IMG/VR virus record: IMGVR_UViG_3300024180_000003 | Span: 40,849-104,848 of that record | Origin: a virus | Direction: 5' to 3' (one strand) | DNA length: 64,000 nucleotides | Part shown: positions 26,301-33,363 of the stretch, in pieces | How positions within the stretch are numbered: position 1 is the stretch's first letter | Layout of the letters: every line of letters starts with the position of its first letter | The notes under the pieces: model-generated | Seen by the model: only the letters and a program-made list of their open reading frames with translations | Databases searched by the model: none | Told to the model about the DNA's origin: nothing | Position numbers and translations under genes: made by a program

Positions 26301-26672
26301 TTACTCTTCTTCTTTACCGTTATCCTCTTGTTTATCTACTAACTCTTCTTGTATATCTTCTGATTCTTCAAGTAGTGATTGAAGGTCTTCGAAGTTAAAC
26401 ATATCCTCACCGCCGCCTTTAGTTTGAGCTATTTCCATTCTCTGTATAATGGTAGCTAGTTTTACTAGTGCATCATCATTTTTAACACCTATTTCCATAT
26501 ACTCTTTAATCATAGGAACTATTAATGTTGCATCGCCAATGTTTTCTATTAGAGGTTTTAATTCTCCAATAAGGGATTTCACTTGAGATTTTGTCTCTTT
26601 TGAGTTATCGTAGATTTCACCAAAAAGATCAGATAATGATTTACCTTTAAAAATTTCTTTATCAGTACTCAT
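26301..26672 (-). CDS. Small acidic helical protein
   Basis: Its 123 residues are mainly helical with a very acidic tail (LLEESEDIQEELVDKQEDNGKEEE). No family is recognised. It lies between the late sigma factor and the spike gene, where T4-like phages keep tail chaperones or hub-assembly proteins. That role is only a guess from place. Confidence 0.5.
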   Translation of the reverse strand: MSTDKEIFKGKSLSDLFGEIYDNSKETKSQVKSLIGELKPLIENIGDATLIVPMIKEYMEIGVKNDDALVKLATIIQRMEIAQTKGGGEDMFNFEDLQSLLEESEDIQEELVDKQEDNGKEEE

Positions 26673-26683
26673 ACGTTTTTATA

Positions 26684-26692
26684 TATAAATAG
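26684..26692 (-). promoter_or_regulatory. Candidate late promoter box
   Basis: The coding strand reads CTATTTATATATAA about 11 bases before the ATG at 26672, in the short gap after the sigma gene. Confidence 0.35.
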
Positions 26693-26694
26693 AT

Positions 26695-27399
26695 TTAAAG
26701 TTCTTTTGTGCGAATTAAACCTACATCATTATATTTATCGAATAAAACATAGAAGTGTGTTTTTAACTTATTTACCACTTTAGTTAAGTGTGGAGTTTCA
26801 CAATCCGTCATTTCCCTTATGTATATATACAGAGCTTTCTTTTTAAATATATCTAAATCCTGTCTTGTTTTAAATATAGTTAAAATAGCATCCGCTATCT
26901 TTCTTTCACTTTCTTTAGTAAAATTACTTTCTAAATCTACATATGCTTCTTCTACGTATATATCTAGAAATTGGCTGAGTGATATAGAGTCTTCTTCGTT
27001 TTTCCAAAATGGAGTATCGTATGAATCTTCCATATCATCAAAACTTCCGATTTTCTTTAACTTCTTATAATTTTTATTATTATAATTTATTAACCACCTT
27101 TTTACTATAGTTCCGAAATATGAATAAGCTTTTGCTCCATTATCCTTATCAAACTTCATAATCTTTTCTTCTAAGAGCATAGAGACTATTTCGTGTTTAA
27201 GGTCTTCAATCTTATCAACATCTGTGTAGTAAAACTTAAATGTATGTATTATATTCTCTGCTAGCTTATAGAACGGGTAGTAGATGTGTTCTGTAAATAT
27301 CTTATTACGGTATTCGGTGTCTATTGAAGAGTTGTACTTGTTTATATATTCTTCTGTCTCTTTTGTAAAGTAATTAGCTTTTGATCTCTTTCTTGGCAT
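26695..27399 (-). CDS. Late sigma factor, T4 gp55-like
   Basis: It has 234 residues. Region-2-like segments are visible: DVDKIEDLKHEIVSMLLEEKIMKFDKDNGAKAYSYFGTIVKRWLINYNNKNYKK. There is no clear region 4, as in T4 gp55, which needs a sliding clamp and coactivator instead of a -35 element. It would redirect host RNA polymerase to late genes. It overlaps the upstream membrane-protein gene by 26 bases. Confidence 0.8.
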   Translation of the reverse strand: MPRKRSKANYFTKETEEYINKYNSSIDTEYRNKIFTEHIYYPFYKLAENIIHTFKFYYTDVDKIEDLKHEIVSMLLEEKIMKFDKDNGAKAYSYFGTIVKRWLINYNNKNYKKLKKIGSFDDMEDSYDTPFWKNEEDSISLSQFLDIYVEEAYVDLESNFTKESERKIADAILTIFKTRQDLDIFKKKALYIYIREMTDCETPHLTKVVNKLKTHFYVLFDKYNDVGLIRTKEL

Positions 27400-27694
27400 A
27401 GTTTTCGGGTAGTTGGTATTTGTCCAACTCTTTTTGTATCAGTTTTATATTTTCAAAAAAATAACCGACCTCATCATCAGACTTGAAAACCCCACGTTCG
27501 TCAAGATTGTTTAGGTGCTTTTGTGTATCTACTATCAAAGAAGAGACTTTTACCAGGTATTCTGATTGATTATTAGTAATATCTTGGTAATTCTCTACCT
27601 TTCTTAGTAGGTTATATGTAATATACGATAAAATTCCGGCAAAAGCAACTAAAATTGTTACTATTATGTATAGAGTGGTAGGATTAATGTTCAT
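27374..27694 (-). CDS. Small N-terminally anchored coiled-coil protein
   Basis: It has 106 residues. Residues 8-30 are one transmembrane segment. The rest is a cytoplasmic helical domain with LDERGVFKSDDEVGYFFENIKLIQKELDKY. Similar small proteins accompany gp55-like genes in marine phages (recalled). It is not obviously a gp33-type coactivator because of the membrane anchor. Confidence 0.55.
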   Translation of the reverse strand: MNINPTTLYIIVTILVAFAGILSYITYNLLRKVENYQDITNNQSEYLVKVSSLIVDTQKHLNNLDERGVFKSDDEVGYFFENIKLIQKELDKYQLPENYAKKEIKS

Positions 27695-27695
27695 A

Positions 27696-28427
27696 CTATA
27701 TATTTTTAAGTAAATTTGTTAAGCCCTGAGAAGAATTAACTCTTTTACCTGTGGTTGATTTAGTCTTCTGGGATTTAGGTTGTGAAGATCCTCCGTTTCT
27801 TTTCCACATATCGTACTCTACCTTAGAGGCTAAGAAGTCAGCAGTATGTAAAACGGATACTAAAGCTGTTTTTTGTCTAGATGATTCAACATTACTGAAA
27901 AAGTAAGCTTCATTAGCCTTATCAAACACTCCATCGTGGCATCTTATACCTAAAAACTCTTTTTGATCTACTTTAATACCGAACTTCTGTAAAATAAATA
28001 AAGATCTATCTGGAATTAACATAAATTGAAGGTCTGGATTATAAGTATACATTTCTGAAAGCTTATCTTGTCTCCATTTATCAGTCTGAGGTATATAGTT
28101 TGGTTGATCTCCATCTCCTATCTTACCTAAATCATGAAAGAGAGCGGCAAATACTAATTGCTCTTCAGTATAATCTAAAGTACCACCCATTTTTTCATAT
28201 AATCTAGACTGCTCTACAGCATATTGTACTACTCTATTAACATGATCTACATATCCTCCAGCAAAAGCATTATGATACCAAGTCTTTCCACTAGCAGGAG
28301 CCATTACATAGTTATCCTCCATGTGTTTTAACATCTCTTTACAAGCGATAGCACGTCCACCTAAATAGGTTTCAATGATTTTTAAGTGTTTTTCGTAGTT
28401 TTTAGCAATCTGTTCAGCATTTAACAT
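27696..28427 (-). CDS. HD-domain phosphohydrolase
   Basis: It has 243 residues with an HD metal site: His52, YVDH with His62, and LFHDLGK with His98-Asp99. Such enzymes hydrolyse phosphates of nucleotides or signalling molecules. The C-terminal tail is Ser/Lys/Thr-rich and probably disordered. It is the first gene after a 140-base AT-rich gap with a promoter variant. Confidence 0.8.
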   Translation of the reverse strand: MLNAEQIAKNYEKHLKIIETYLGGRAIACKEMLKHMEDNYVMAPASGKTWYHNAFAGGYVDHVNRVVQYAVEQSRLYEKMGGTLDYTEEQLVFAALFHDLGKIGDGDQPNYIPQTDKWRQDKLSEMYTYNPDLQFMLIPDRSLFILQKFGIKVDQKEFLGIRCHDGVFDKANEAYFFSNVESSRQKTALVSVLHTADFLASKVEYDMWKRNGGSSQPKSQKTKSTTGKRVNSSQGLTNLLKNI

Positions 28428-28540
28428 AGGTAACCTTTTTAAATTTATTCTTATTAATAGTTAATTAAATTATTATTAAATATTTTATTTATTTAAATAT
28501 ACTTTTTATTATACCTTATTAATTTTCTTATATAATATAT

Positions 28541-28571
28541 ACAAGGTATTAAAAATTTTGCAGAAAAGCAA
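28541..28571 (-). promoter_or_regulatory. Variant Bacteroidota-type promoter
   Basis: The coding strand reads TTG, 20 bases, then TACCTTGT, closer to the host consensus TAnnTTTG than the phage copies. The 110 bases between it and the HD gene are almost pure A/T. Confidence 0.45.
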
Positions 28572-29210
28572 CTATTCTATAATATATTTTTCTAAATATT
28601 CATCTTTTAACACGGAATACTCACCGGCATCCCAAAATACCCTCATATAAACCGATATAGTATCACCTATCATCACTTCTGGGACTGGACCAACTAACCT
28701 TTTTGTAGTAAATCTACCTTCTTCATTGTCTGCAAAGTAAATTCTAGTATCATTCTGGACTATAGGGAGTACCATTCCTTGAAACTGACTTAAATAAACC
28801 ACAGTATCCTGTACAGGTATTGGAAAACCATCGTAAGTCTCTAATCCAGTATAAGGGTTGTACAGTGGAATAGTGAAAGCAATACTATCTCCTAACACAT
28901 AGTAAGTATCTGTATCAAATTCAGCACTAACAACAGGTACATCGTTATAGTAATAAACAGGATTAGTACGAGATGCCTCTACATCTATAGCAAAATAAGG
29001 TAAATACTCTCTAGTCCAATCAAGGACAGCGTGTGTATAACCGTTACTGTCTTTGTAAAATTGAGTAGACATATATGCATTACAATCACCTCCTACACAA
29101 GTGTTAGGTATCAAAACATCTTGCTCACAAGAAAGGGCGAGGGCGAGTAAAAACAAAAGGGCCGCCGCGCGAAACGCGCGCAAGTTGCCGCGAAGATTTA
29201 TATCTAACAT
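28572..29210 (-). CDS. Lipoprotein, 212 aa, with GC-rich signal region
   Basis: A signal peptide (LLFLLALALSC, lipobox Cys about 28) is followed by a beta-rich domain of about 185 residues. No family is recognised. The region coding the signal peptide, around 29140-29195, is strikingly GC-rich compared with the rest of this AT-rich genome and contains a perfect CGCGCG-AAA-CGCGCG hairpin. A surface or periplasmic role in the host is likely, perhaps exclusion or envelope modification. Confidence 0.65.
   Translation of the reverse strand: MLDINLRGNLRAFRAAALLFLLALALSCEQDVLIPNTCVGGDCNAYMSTQFYKDSNGYTHAVLDWTREYLPYFAIDVEASRTNPVYYYNDVPVVSAEFDTDTYYVLGDSIAFTIPLYNPYTGLETYDGFPIPVQDTVVYLSQFQGMVLPIVQNDTRIYFADNEEGRFTTKRLVGPVPEVMIGDTISVYMRVFWDAGEYSVLKDEYLEKYIIE
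29166..29180. repeat. Perfect GC hairpin CGCGCG-AAA-CGCGCG
   Basis: A 6-bp perfect stem with a 3-base loop lies in the signal-peptide codons of the lipoprotein gene. It is an isolated GC-rich spot in AT-rich DNA. Confidence 0.7.
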
Positions 29211-29575
29211 ACCTCAAAGTGTTTAGCTACCCAACCGTACTTCTCAATATGATCTTCATAGAATTCATCATCACCGTACATAAAGTAAGCATCGGCTTGA
29301 TCTAACCATCTAAGAGCAGTCTCCTTATCATCAGCCCCTACAGACATTACATCCTTAATAGCTTTATTCTCCCAAGCCCTCTCATCTTCGACTTGCTTTG
29401 AGTTTACTAACATAAGGTCGGTAACGAAATCAGCAAGCTCCTGGAAAGACCAATTATGGAAGTTATACCCTCTAGGTCTGAAACCATTAACGTCTTTGTA
29501 GAGATCTGAGACCCACATAAGAGTTTCATCGAATTGACTTTGATTTGAAATTGTGTGTGTGTTTGAATTTGCCAT
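29204..29575 (-). CDS. Unknown 123-aa acidic protein
   Basis: It is soluble, acidic and rich in Trp, Asp and aromatic residues, with no family recognised. It has the canonical leader (..AAAGGTTATG) and the promoter at 29601-29631, so it is an early/middle gene. It overlaps the lipoprotein start by seven bases. Confidence 0.6.
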   Translation of the reverse strand: MANSNTHTISNQSQFDETLMWVSDLYKDVNGFRPRGYNFHNWSFQELADFVTDLMLVNSKQVEDERAWENKAIKDVMSVGADDKETALRWLDQADAYFMYGDDEFYEDHIEKYGWVAKHFEVC

Positions 29576-29600
29576 AACCTTTATCTTTTTATCTTATATC

Positions 29601-29631
29601 TAAATATACGAAAAATTAAGTTACTAGGCAA
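29601..29631 (-). promoter_or_regulatory. Bacteroidota-type promoter
   Basis: The coding strand reads TTG, 20 bases ending in TTCG, then TATATTTA and GATATAA, followed by the AAAGGTTATG leader. Confidence 0.75.
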
Positions 29632-29643
29632 CTAAAGTGACAG

Positions 29644-30084
29644 TTATTTATTAATTATTTGGTAAACTTCTTCTAAAATAAAGAGATCTTTGTATTGAAC
29701 GATTTTAGCGCATTTCTCATACTGCTCAACACTTATATAATGCTCTATTAGATCATCTAAAGCTAATTGTATCTCATCCTTTGAATAGCTTTTGCCTATA
29801 CGGAAAGCAGTCTCTATCTTTCTTAAATCCAATCTATTAAGATATCCATACATCTTATCGTAGTACTTACCTTTAATACCTGGTTCTGCTGCTTTAAACT
29901 GCTCTGGATACTTACGAGTATACATTAATACCATAAGCTTATAGTTCTCTAAACCTCTTAACACCATCCCCATAAGGACAAAAGGGTTATCTAAGACATC
30001 ATCGTGTCCATGCTCTCTATATACCTCTTCATCTCCTTGTTCGAAGATGCTAAATAACGTATGTGGGTCTAGTTTTTCCATCAT
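29644..30084 (-). CDS. Unknown 146-aa helical protein
   Basis: The sequence is all-helical and charged (DEVYREHGHDDVL, LALDDLIEHYISVEQYEKCAKIVQYKDLF). No family is recognised. The leader is AT-rich with CTATTTATTA before the ATG. It faces the plus-strand bS21 island and is divergent from it. Confidence 0.6.
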   Translation of the reverse strand: MMEKLDPHTLFSIFEQGDEEVYREHGHDDVLDNPFVLMGMVLRGLENYKLMVLMYTRKYPEQFKAAEPGIKGKYYDKMYGYLNRLDLRKIETAFRIGKSYSKDEIQLALDDLIEHYISVEQYEKCAKIVQYKDLFILEEVYQIINK

Positions 30085-30143
30085 TAATAAATAGCATGTT
30101 TGTATAGATCAAAAAATTTGCAAAAAAAAAATTTCAATATTAG

Positions 30144-30174
30144 TTGTTTTTTCCCCAAAAATTTCTTATATTAT
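30144..30174 (+). promoter_or_regulatory. Bacteroidota-type promoter for plus-strand island
   Basis: The plus strand reads TTG, 20 bases ending in TTTCT, then TATATTAT, 28 bases before the first ATG. It is the only copy on this strand. Confidence 0.7.
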
Positions 30175-30202
30175 TTAATATAATAAGGTATAGAAAATAT
30201 AG

Positions 30203-30385
30203 ATGAGTACTGGAGAAGATTTACTGTATATTGCATACGCTCAAGGTAAAAACGTAGAGCTACTTAAAAGGGTCGGAGAAATACGGTCGACCAAGCAAGG
30301 ACAACGTAAAGATATGAATGAACTCATAGATATGGCATATCAAGAGCTAGTCAAAGAAGGAACAATCCAGTTAGACAACTCATAG
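30203..30385 (+). CDS. Unknown 60-aa protein before bS21
   Basis: It is small, soluble and helical, and is the first gene behind the plus-strand promoter. Its ATG is well spaced from the promoter. No family is recognised. It is co-transcribed with bS21, 27 bases upstream, so a translation-related role is possible but only from context. Confidence 0.55.
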   Translation: MSTGEDLLYIAYAQGKNVELLKRVGEIRSTKQGQRKDMNELIDMAYQELVKEGTIQLDNS

Positions 30386-30412
30386 ATAGCCTATGTACTA
30401 TAAAACATATAA

Positions 30413-30613
30413 ATGTTAAGAATACTATTAAAGAAAGGTGAGGACATTGCAAGAGCATTAAAGAGGTATAAACGTAAGGTACGGGATACAAAGCTGTTGA
30501 AAGAACAGAGAGAACGTAAACACTATACAAAACCTTCGGATGCCAAGCGTAAGTCTAAACAAAAGACAATTAAGACCCGTGAGTATAGAGACAAACACGA
30601 AGATTTAAAGTAA
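30413..30613 (+). CDS. rpsU: Ribosomal protein bS21
   Basis: It has 66 residues with the bS21 signature: KKGEDIARALKRYKRKVRDTKLLKEQRERKHYTKPSDAKRK, matching host bS21 (GENIDRALKRYKRKF..LRxRxxFxKPS). The C-terminal tail is basic and has Tyr58. In Bacteroidota, bS21 with bS18 and bS6 covers the 16S anti-Shine-Dalgarno, and rpsU is known to be self-regulated through a strong Shine-Dalgarno. The phage gene has none (the leader is ATAAAACATATAA), so it should escape that control. It probably replaces host bS21 in ribosomes during infection. Confidence 0.88.
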   Translation: MLRILLKKGEDIARALKRYKRKVRDTKLLKEQRERKHYTKPSDAKRKSKQKTIKTREYRDKHEDLK

Positions 30614-30756
30614 TGAGCAATAGAGAAGAAAATAAACAACTAGGTAAACAAGTATTAGGTATGTTAGGAGATACCGTATTTGCTTTAATAGTAGGAATGC
30701 TATGTTTGTTTGTATTAGGTGGTGTTGTGAGTGCTATGTGGAGTTTAATAGCTTAA
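30613..30756 (+). CDS. 47-aa single-pass membrane protein
   Basis: The start overlaps the bS21 stop (TAATG). Residues 1-20 are polar and residues 22-46 form one transmembrane segment (VFALIVGMLCLFVLGGVVSAMW). No family is recognised. Translational coupling to bS21 is implied by the overlap. Confidence 0.6.
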   Translation: MSNREENKQLGKQVLGMLGDTVFALIVGMLCLFVLGGVVSAMWSLIA

Positions 30757-30945
30757 CATATATACATATATATTACTATATACCAAAATTCTATAGGAAG
30801 TATGCGATTAGGTATGGTAGAATCTTGCAGAGGACCAACCCTTTAGGGAACTTTACTGTCACTGTTCTATCACCATGATATCTACATGCCTTCACCCGAC
30901 CGGCAGGATACCGGACGAGTTAACGAAGGACTTAGGAAGGTAAGG
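30757..30945. ncRNA. Structured intergenic region between convergent genes
   Basis: The 190 bases hold no gene. After an AT-rich start, several stems appear: CCC-TTTA-GGG (about 30838-30847), an outer CTTC/GAAG with inner CG-A-CCGG / CCGG-A-CG (30890-30927), and AAGG-TTATA-CCTT (30943-30955, over the stop of the next minus gene). The GC content is far above the surroundings. It could be a bidirectional terminator or a small RNA; no strand can be assigned. Confidence 0.4.
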
Positions 30946-31152
30946 TTATACCTTGGAATTGTTTATACGTTTGATTACATACTCTATACCCGCCCATATG
31001 CCTAATATAGATAAGACTATAACACATGTACGCTCTGGATGTATAAAGATCTGATATAGTATACCATTAACCAGCTGTATAAAGGCATAACCTATACCAT
31101 ATACTATTATAATACCAGCTACTACCATTACGGCTCTTAATATATTAACCAT
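30946..31152 (-). CDS. 68-aa membrane protein, two transmembrane segments
   Basis: Two hydrophobic segments (residues 5-30 and 40-60) are separated by IFIHPERT. The basic C-terminus KRINNSK is probably cytoplasmic. No family is recognised. It overlaps the upstream gene by eight bases. Its stop lies inside an AAGG/CCTT hairpin. Confidence 0.6.
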   Translation of the reverse strand: MVNILRAVMVVAGIIIVYGIGYAFIQLVNGILYQIFIHPERTCVIVLSILGIWAGIEYVIKRINNSKV

Positions 31153-31333
31153 AGATCAATTTTTGTTTACTAACAAAGTATATAAGACTATCTAGTGCCT
31201 CATTCATACCATCGAAATCATTGTTACTCTTAGCCTCATCAAACTTTGCTTGCCAATGCTCAATCTTAGGCATATAGCCGTTGAGGTACTTCACATAATC
31301 AGTAGCAGGATTTAAATCTAACTTCTTCTTCAT
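31145..31333 (-). CDS. Unknown 62-aa helical protein
   Basis: It is small and charged with a helical hairpin pattern (PKIEHWQAKFDEAKSNNDFDGMNEALDSLIYFVSK). It has the canonical ..AAAGGTTATG leader but no full promoter directly upstream, so it is probably read from 31641. No family is recognised. Confidence 0.6.
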   Translation of the reverse strand: MKKKLDLNPATDYVKYLNGYMPKIEHWQAKFDEAKSNNDFDGMNEALDSLIYFVSKQKLIYG

Positions 31334-31359
31334 AACCTTTATTTAATTTAATTAATAAT

Positions 31360-31620
31360 TTATACTACACCTATTATACATCTCTCTAACTGAGCGATAG
31401 ACATTGTATTTAAACCCGGTGTAGGATGATACAACTTATCTGTTCTCTTACTACCATCAGCTCTTCTACCAGACACATTGGCATATTGACTATAACACTC
31501 CATGTAGTAGGCCTTATTCATATCCTCTTCCACTCTAATCAATAGACTGGTCCCGGTAGAACTAAAATTGTCACTAAACATCTTACCTACATAACTCTTT
31601 AAATACTCTATATTACTCAT
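31360..31620 (-). CDS. Unknown 86-aa protein (start corrected)
   Basis: I start at 31620 (MSNIEYLKSYVGKMF) because the AAAGGTTATG leader ends there. A longer frame from 31671 would translate the promoter itself. The protein is soluble with no family recognised. Confidence 0.65.
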   Translation of the reverse strand: MSNIEYLKSYVGKMFSDNFSSTGTSLLIRVEEDMNKAYYMECYSQYANVSGRRADGSKRTDKLYHPTPGLNTMSIAQLERCIIGVV

Positions 31621-31640
31621 AACCTTTATTGCTTTATACT

Positions 31641-31671
31641 TAAATATAAGAAAAATATCCTTAGGAGGCAA
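31641..31671 (-). promoter_or_regulatory. Bacteroidota-type promoter
   Basis: The coding strand reads TTG, 20 bases ending in TTCT, then TATATTTA, followed by the AAAGGTTATG leader. Confidence 0.75.
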
Positions 31672-31692
31672 CTAATACCCCATAGGATTTAT

Positions 31693-31998
31693 CTATCCTT
31701 CAACCATTATCATTTCATTTAACGGGAAGTTATATGTAGTTCTCTGAGACATCATATCAAATGTATAACACTTAACCGTAGTAGGACCCAAAGAAGATAC
31801 ATTCATACCATTAAAGTTATTCCAGATACTATAAGACGTTTTACCATCTATACCATCCTTATAACAATTGATCTTATATACCTCAGGCTCTCCTTTATAA
31901 CCTTTGCCGTAGGTAAACTTAATACTCTCTTCATCCTCCATGGACTTGATGATGTCTAACATTACTTTTGAACTCTTAACTTTGTCTGAATACGTCAT
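31693..31998 (-). CDS. Unknown 101-aa protein
   Basis: It has mixed alpha/beta character with a Tyr/Asn-rich middle (KINCYKDGIDGKTSYSIWNNF). No family is recognised. It is the first gene behind the promoter at 32027 and has the canonical leader. Confidence 0.6.
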   Translation of the reverse strand: MTYSDKVKSSKVMLDIIKSMEDEESIKFTYGKGYKGEPEVYKINCYKDGIDGKTSYSIWNNFNGMNVSSLGPTTVKCYTFDMMSQRTTYNFPLNEMIMVEG

Positions 31999-32026
31999 AA
32001 CCTTTATTTATCTTTATTAATATACC

Positions 32027-32057
32027 TTAATATAAGAAAATTTACGCATATAGACAA
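32027..32057 (-). promoter_or_regulatory. Bacteroidota-type promoter
   Basis: The coding strand reads TTG, 20 bases ending in TTCT, then TATATTAA. Confidence 0.75.
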
Positions 32058-32367
32058 CTGTTTGGTGGGTTATTTTCCTCTATATAGAAAAAAAATATTG
32101 GAGAGGGGTGCATGCCTGATATAATTTCCTTTCATTCCATACATCCTATAGGTATTATTCTATACAAACAATATATCTCAATATAAAACTATATGTATAT
32201 CAATATATTAATATATACGTTACACTTAATTGATATGCTTTAGGCTAACACTTGGTTGTTTACCCTCTATCTACCTTACTACCACGGTATCTCTCCATTG
32301 ATCTTATATCTAATGATATGTAGTATTGATCAAAGTCGTACACTCTCAGACACATGCTTTAGCATGC
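32058..32367. other. Gene-free stretch with short repeats
   Basis: I see no convincing gene in these 310 bases. They hold a purine-rich GGAGAGGGGTGCATGC near 32100, AT-rich runs, and the word ATATGCTTTAGG at 32233-32244, repeated at 32374-32385 just beyond the end. A palindrome, CATGC-TTTA-GCATG (32353-32366), follows the stop of the next minus-strand gene and may act as a terminator. Confidence 0.4.
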
Positions 32368-32565
32368 TTACATATATGCTTTAGGTGATGGCAGACCTCC
32401 GTAATGACACCATTCCTCTTCCTTTAGATTGTTGGGTTGGGTTGGATCATTTGAGACATTCGTCGAAAATGCGCGTGGCACCTTCGGTGGAGAGAGAAAC
32501 GCCCCCTCCCCCTTCAAAGCTTCTACGTCCATACCCCATCCTCTTAATTGTTCTTGTATTGTCAT
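32368..32565 (-). CDS. Small protein containing the GC-rich element
   Basis: It has 65 residues, starting MTIQEQLRGWG after an AAATAAGAGTTATG leader. The middle EALKGEGAFLSPPKVPRAF is encoded by the GC-rich repeat at 32471-32508 and resembles part of the small protein at 33864-34019. No family is recognised. It may be a carrier for the repeat rather than a conserved gene. Confidence 0.45.
   Translation of the reverse strand: MTIQEQLRGWGMDVEALKGEGAFLSPPKVPRAFSTNVSNDPTQPNNLKEEEWCHYGGLPSPKAYM
32471..32508. repeat. GC-rich hairpin element, copy 1
   Basis: GCGCGTGG-CACC-TTC-GGTG-..AAACGCCCCCTC. It shares flanks with copy 2 at 33880-33918, while the stem differs at two base pairs that both still pair. 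Confidence 0.65.
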
Positions 32566-32580
32566 AACTCTTATTTTACT

Positions 32581-32712
32581 TTAAAATAGTATTATATTAT
32601 CTGTCTCTATTGAAGTCCTTCTTATATAGTCCTTTATAAAGCCTTCCTCTATTACAAATGGTCTCCATAGTCCTATTGTTAAAGGTTTATACTCATATAC
32701 TTTAAACTCCAT
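32581..32712 (-). CDS. 43-aa small protein
   Basis: The frame runs from ATG at 32712 to TAA at 32581-32583 and starts MEFKVYEYKPLTIGLWRP. It lies at the end of a tight row of tiny genes with almost no spacing. No family is recognised. Confidence 0.45.
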   Translation of the reverse strand: MEFKVYEYKPLTIGLWRPFVIEEGFIKDYIRRTSIETDNIILF

Positions 32713-32713
32713 A

Positions 32714-32827
32714 TTAATCTTCTATACATGTAGGCGGTTTACTTCCTGTAGGTACTGAGACATAATCATCTATACCATCTTCTATTATATCATCTAACCA
32801 ATCCCATTCTCTTCCGCTATTGATCAT
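32714..32827 (-). CDS. 37-aa acidic small protein
   Basis: Frame from 32827; starts MINSGREWDWLDDIIEDGIDD. Its ATG overlaps the stop of the upstream tiny gene (ATGA), and its stop is one base before the next ATG. The coupled overlaps support it being real. Confidence 0.5.
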   Translation of the reverse strand: MINSGREWDWLDDIIEDGIDDYVSVPTGSKPPTCIED

Positions 32828-32916
32828 CTCTTTCGCATTTTATATATTAAGTACCCATTCCATAACATTAACACTACTATAGCTAATATCAAATCCGGTA
32901 TTGATTCTTTACTCAT
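32824..32916 (-). CDS. 30-aa single-pass membrane peptide
   Basis: Frame from 32916; MSKESIPDLILAIVVLMLWNG has one transmembrane segment and a KMRKR tail. It overlaps the downstream gene as ATGA. No family is recognised. Confidence 0.5.
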   Translation of the reverse strand: MSKESIPDLILAIVVLMLWNGYLIYKMRKR

Positions 32917-32921
32917 CTTTG

Positions 32922-33032
32922 TTATGGTTTGATTGCTAATGCTAATAGTGTTAAAAGTGTAACTAATCCAACAAAGGAACAGCATATGAATACTACTTTT
33001 GCGCTAACTTCATATTGTTCTTCGTTACTCAT
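32922..33032 (-). CDS. 36-aa single-pass membrane peptide
   Basis: Frame from 33032; a short polar start (MSNEEQYEVSAK) is followed by one transmembrane segment (VVFICCSFVGLVTLLTLLALAI). It is similar in layout to its neighbour, so this may be a pair of tiny membrane proteins. Confidence 0.5.
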   Translation of the reverse strand: MSNEEQYEVSAKVVFICCSFVGLVTLLTLLALAIKP

Positions 33033-33034
33033 CT

Positions 33035-33136
33035 TTAGAATTTACCTTGATTAGTCTTACCATTAAGATAGTTCTCATTTGCTATCTTTATACCCATCCA
33101 CATATCTCTTAATATTCTTTTTATTGCCTTTATCAT
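33035..33136 (-). CDS. 33-aa basic small protein
   Basis: Frame from 33136; MIKAIKRILRDMWMGIKIAN is a basic amphipathic helix. It overlaps the MazG stop as ATGA. Confidence 0.5.
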   Translation of the reverse strand: MIKAIKRILRDMWMGIKIANENYLNGKTNQGKF

Positions 33137-33363
33137 AGCTTATACTTTTTAATCTTACCCTTTATTCTTTTATCGATATACTCTTTGTCATAGCGTTTCT
33201 CTACAATGTTCAACCAAAGCTTAACATCTGCTATTTCATCTTGTATCTCTATTGTATGTTCCTTCTTAGGCTTATTATAGTTCTGAAGTAATACTGTAGC
33301 TAATTCATTTAACTCCTCTATTAACTTCAACGTTGTTTTATCTTTGGTCATTTTATATGCCAT
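33133..33363 (-). CDS. MazG-like nucleotide pyrophosphohydrolase
   Basis: In 76 residues, LIEELNELATVLLQ and EIQDEIADVKLWLNI form the EExxE..ExxD metal motif of MazG/dUTPase-like enzymes. MazG-type proteins in phages are thought to hydrolyse (d)NTPs or ppGpp. It overlaps the upstream gene by 11 bases. Confidence 0.75.
   Translation of the reverse strand: MAYKMTKDKTTLKLIEELNELATVLLQNYNKPKKEHTIEIQDEIADVKLWLNIVEKRYDKEYIDKRIKGKIKKYKL

Noticed and set aside
31621-31671. N-terminal extension of the 86-aa gene
   Set aside because: It translates the promoter and leader; the same artefact occurs at 36689-36745 and 40472-40528.
32233-32385. CRISPR-like repeat array (ATATGCTTTAGG twice)
   Set aside because: Only two 12-base copies, no regular spacer pattern and no cas genes; the two nuclease genes of Cas4-like fold are ordinary phage nucleases.
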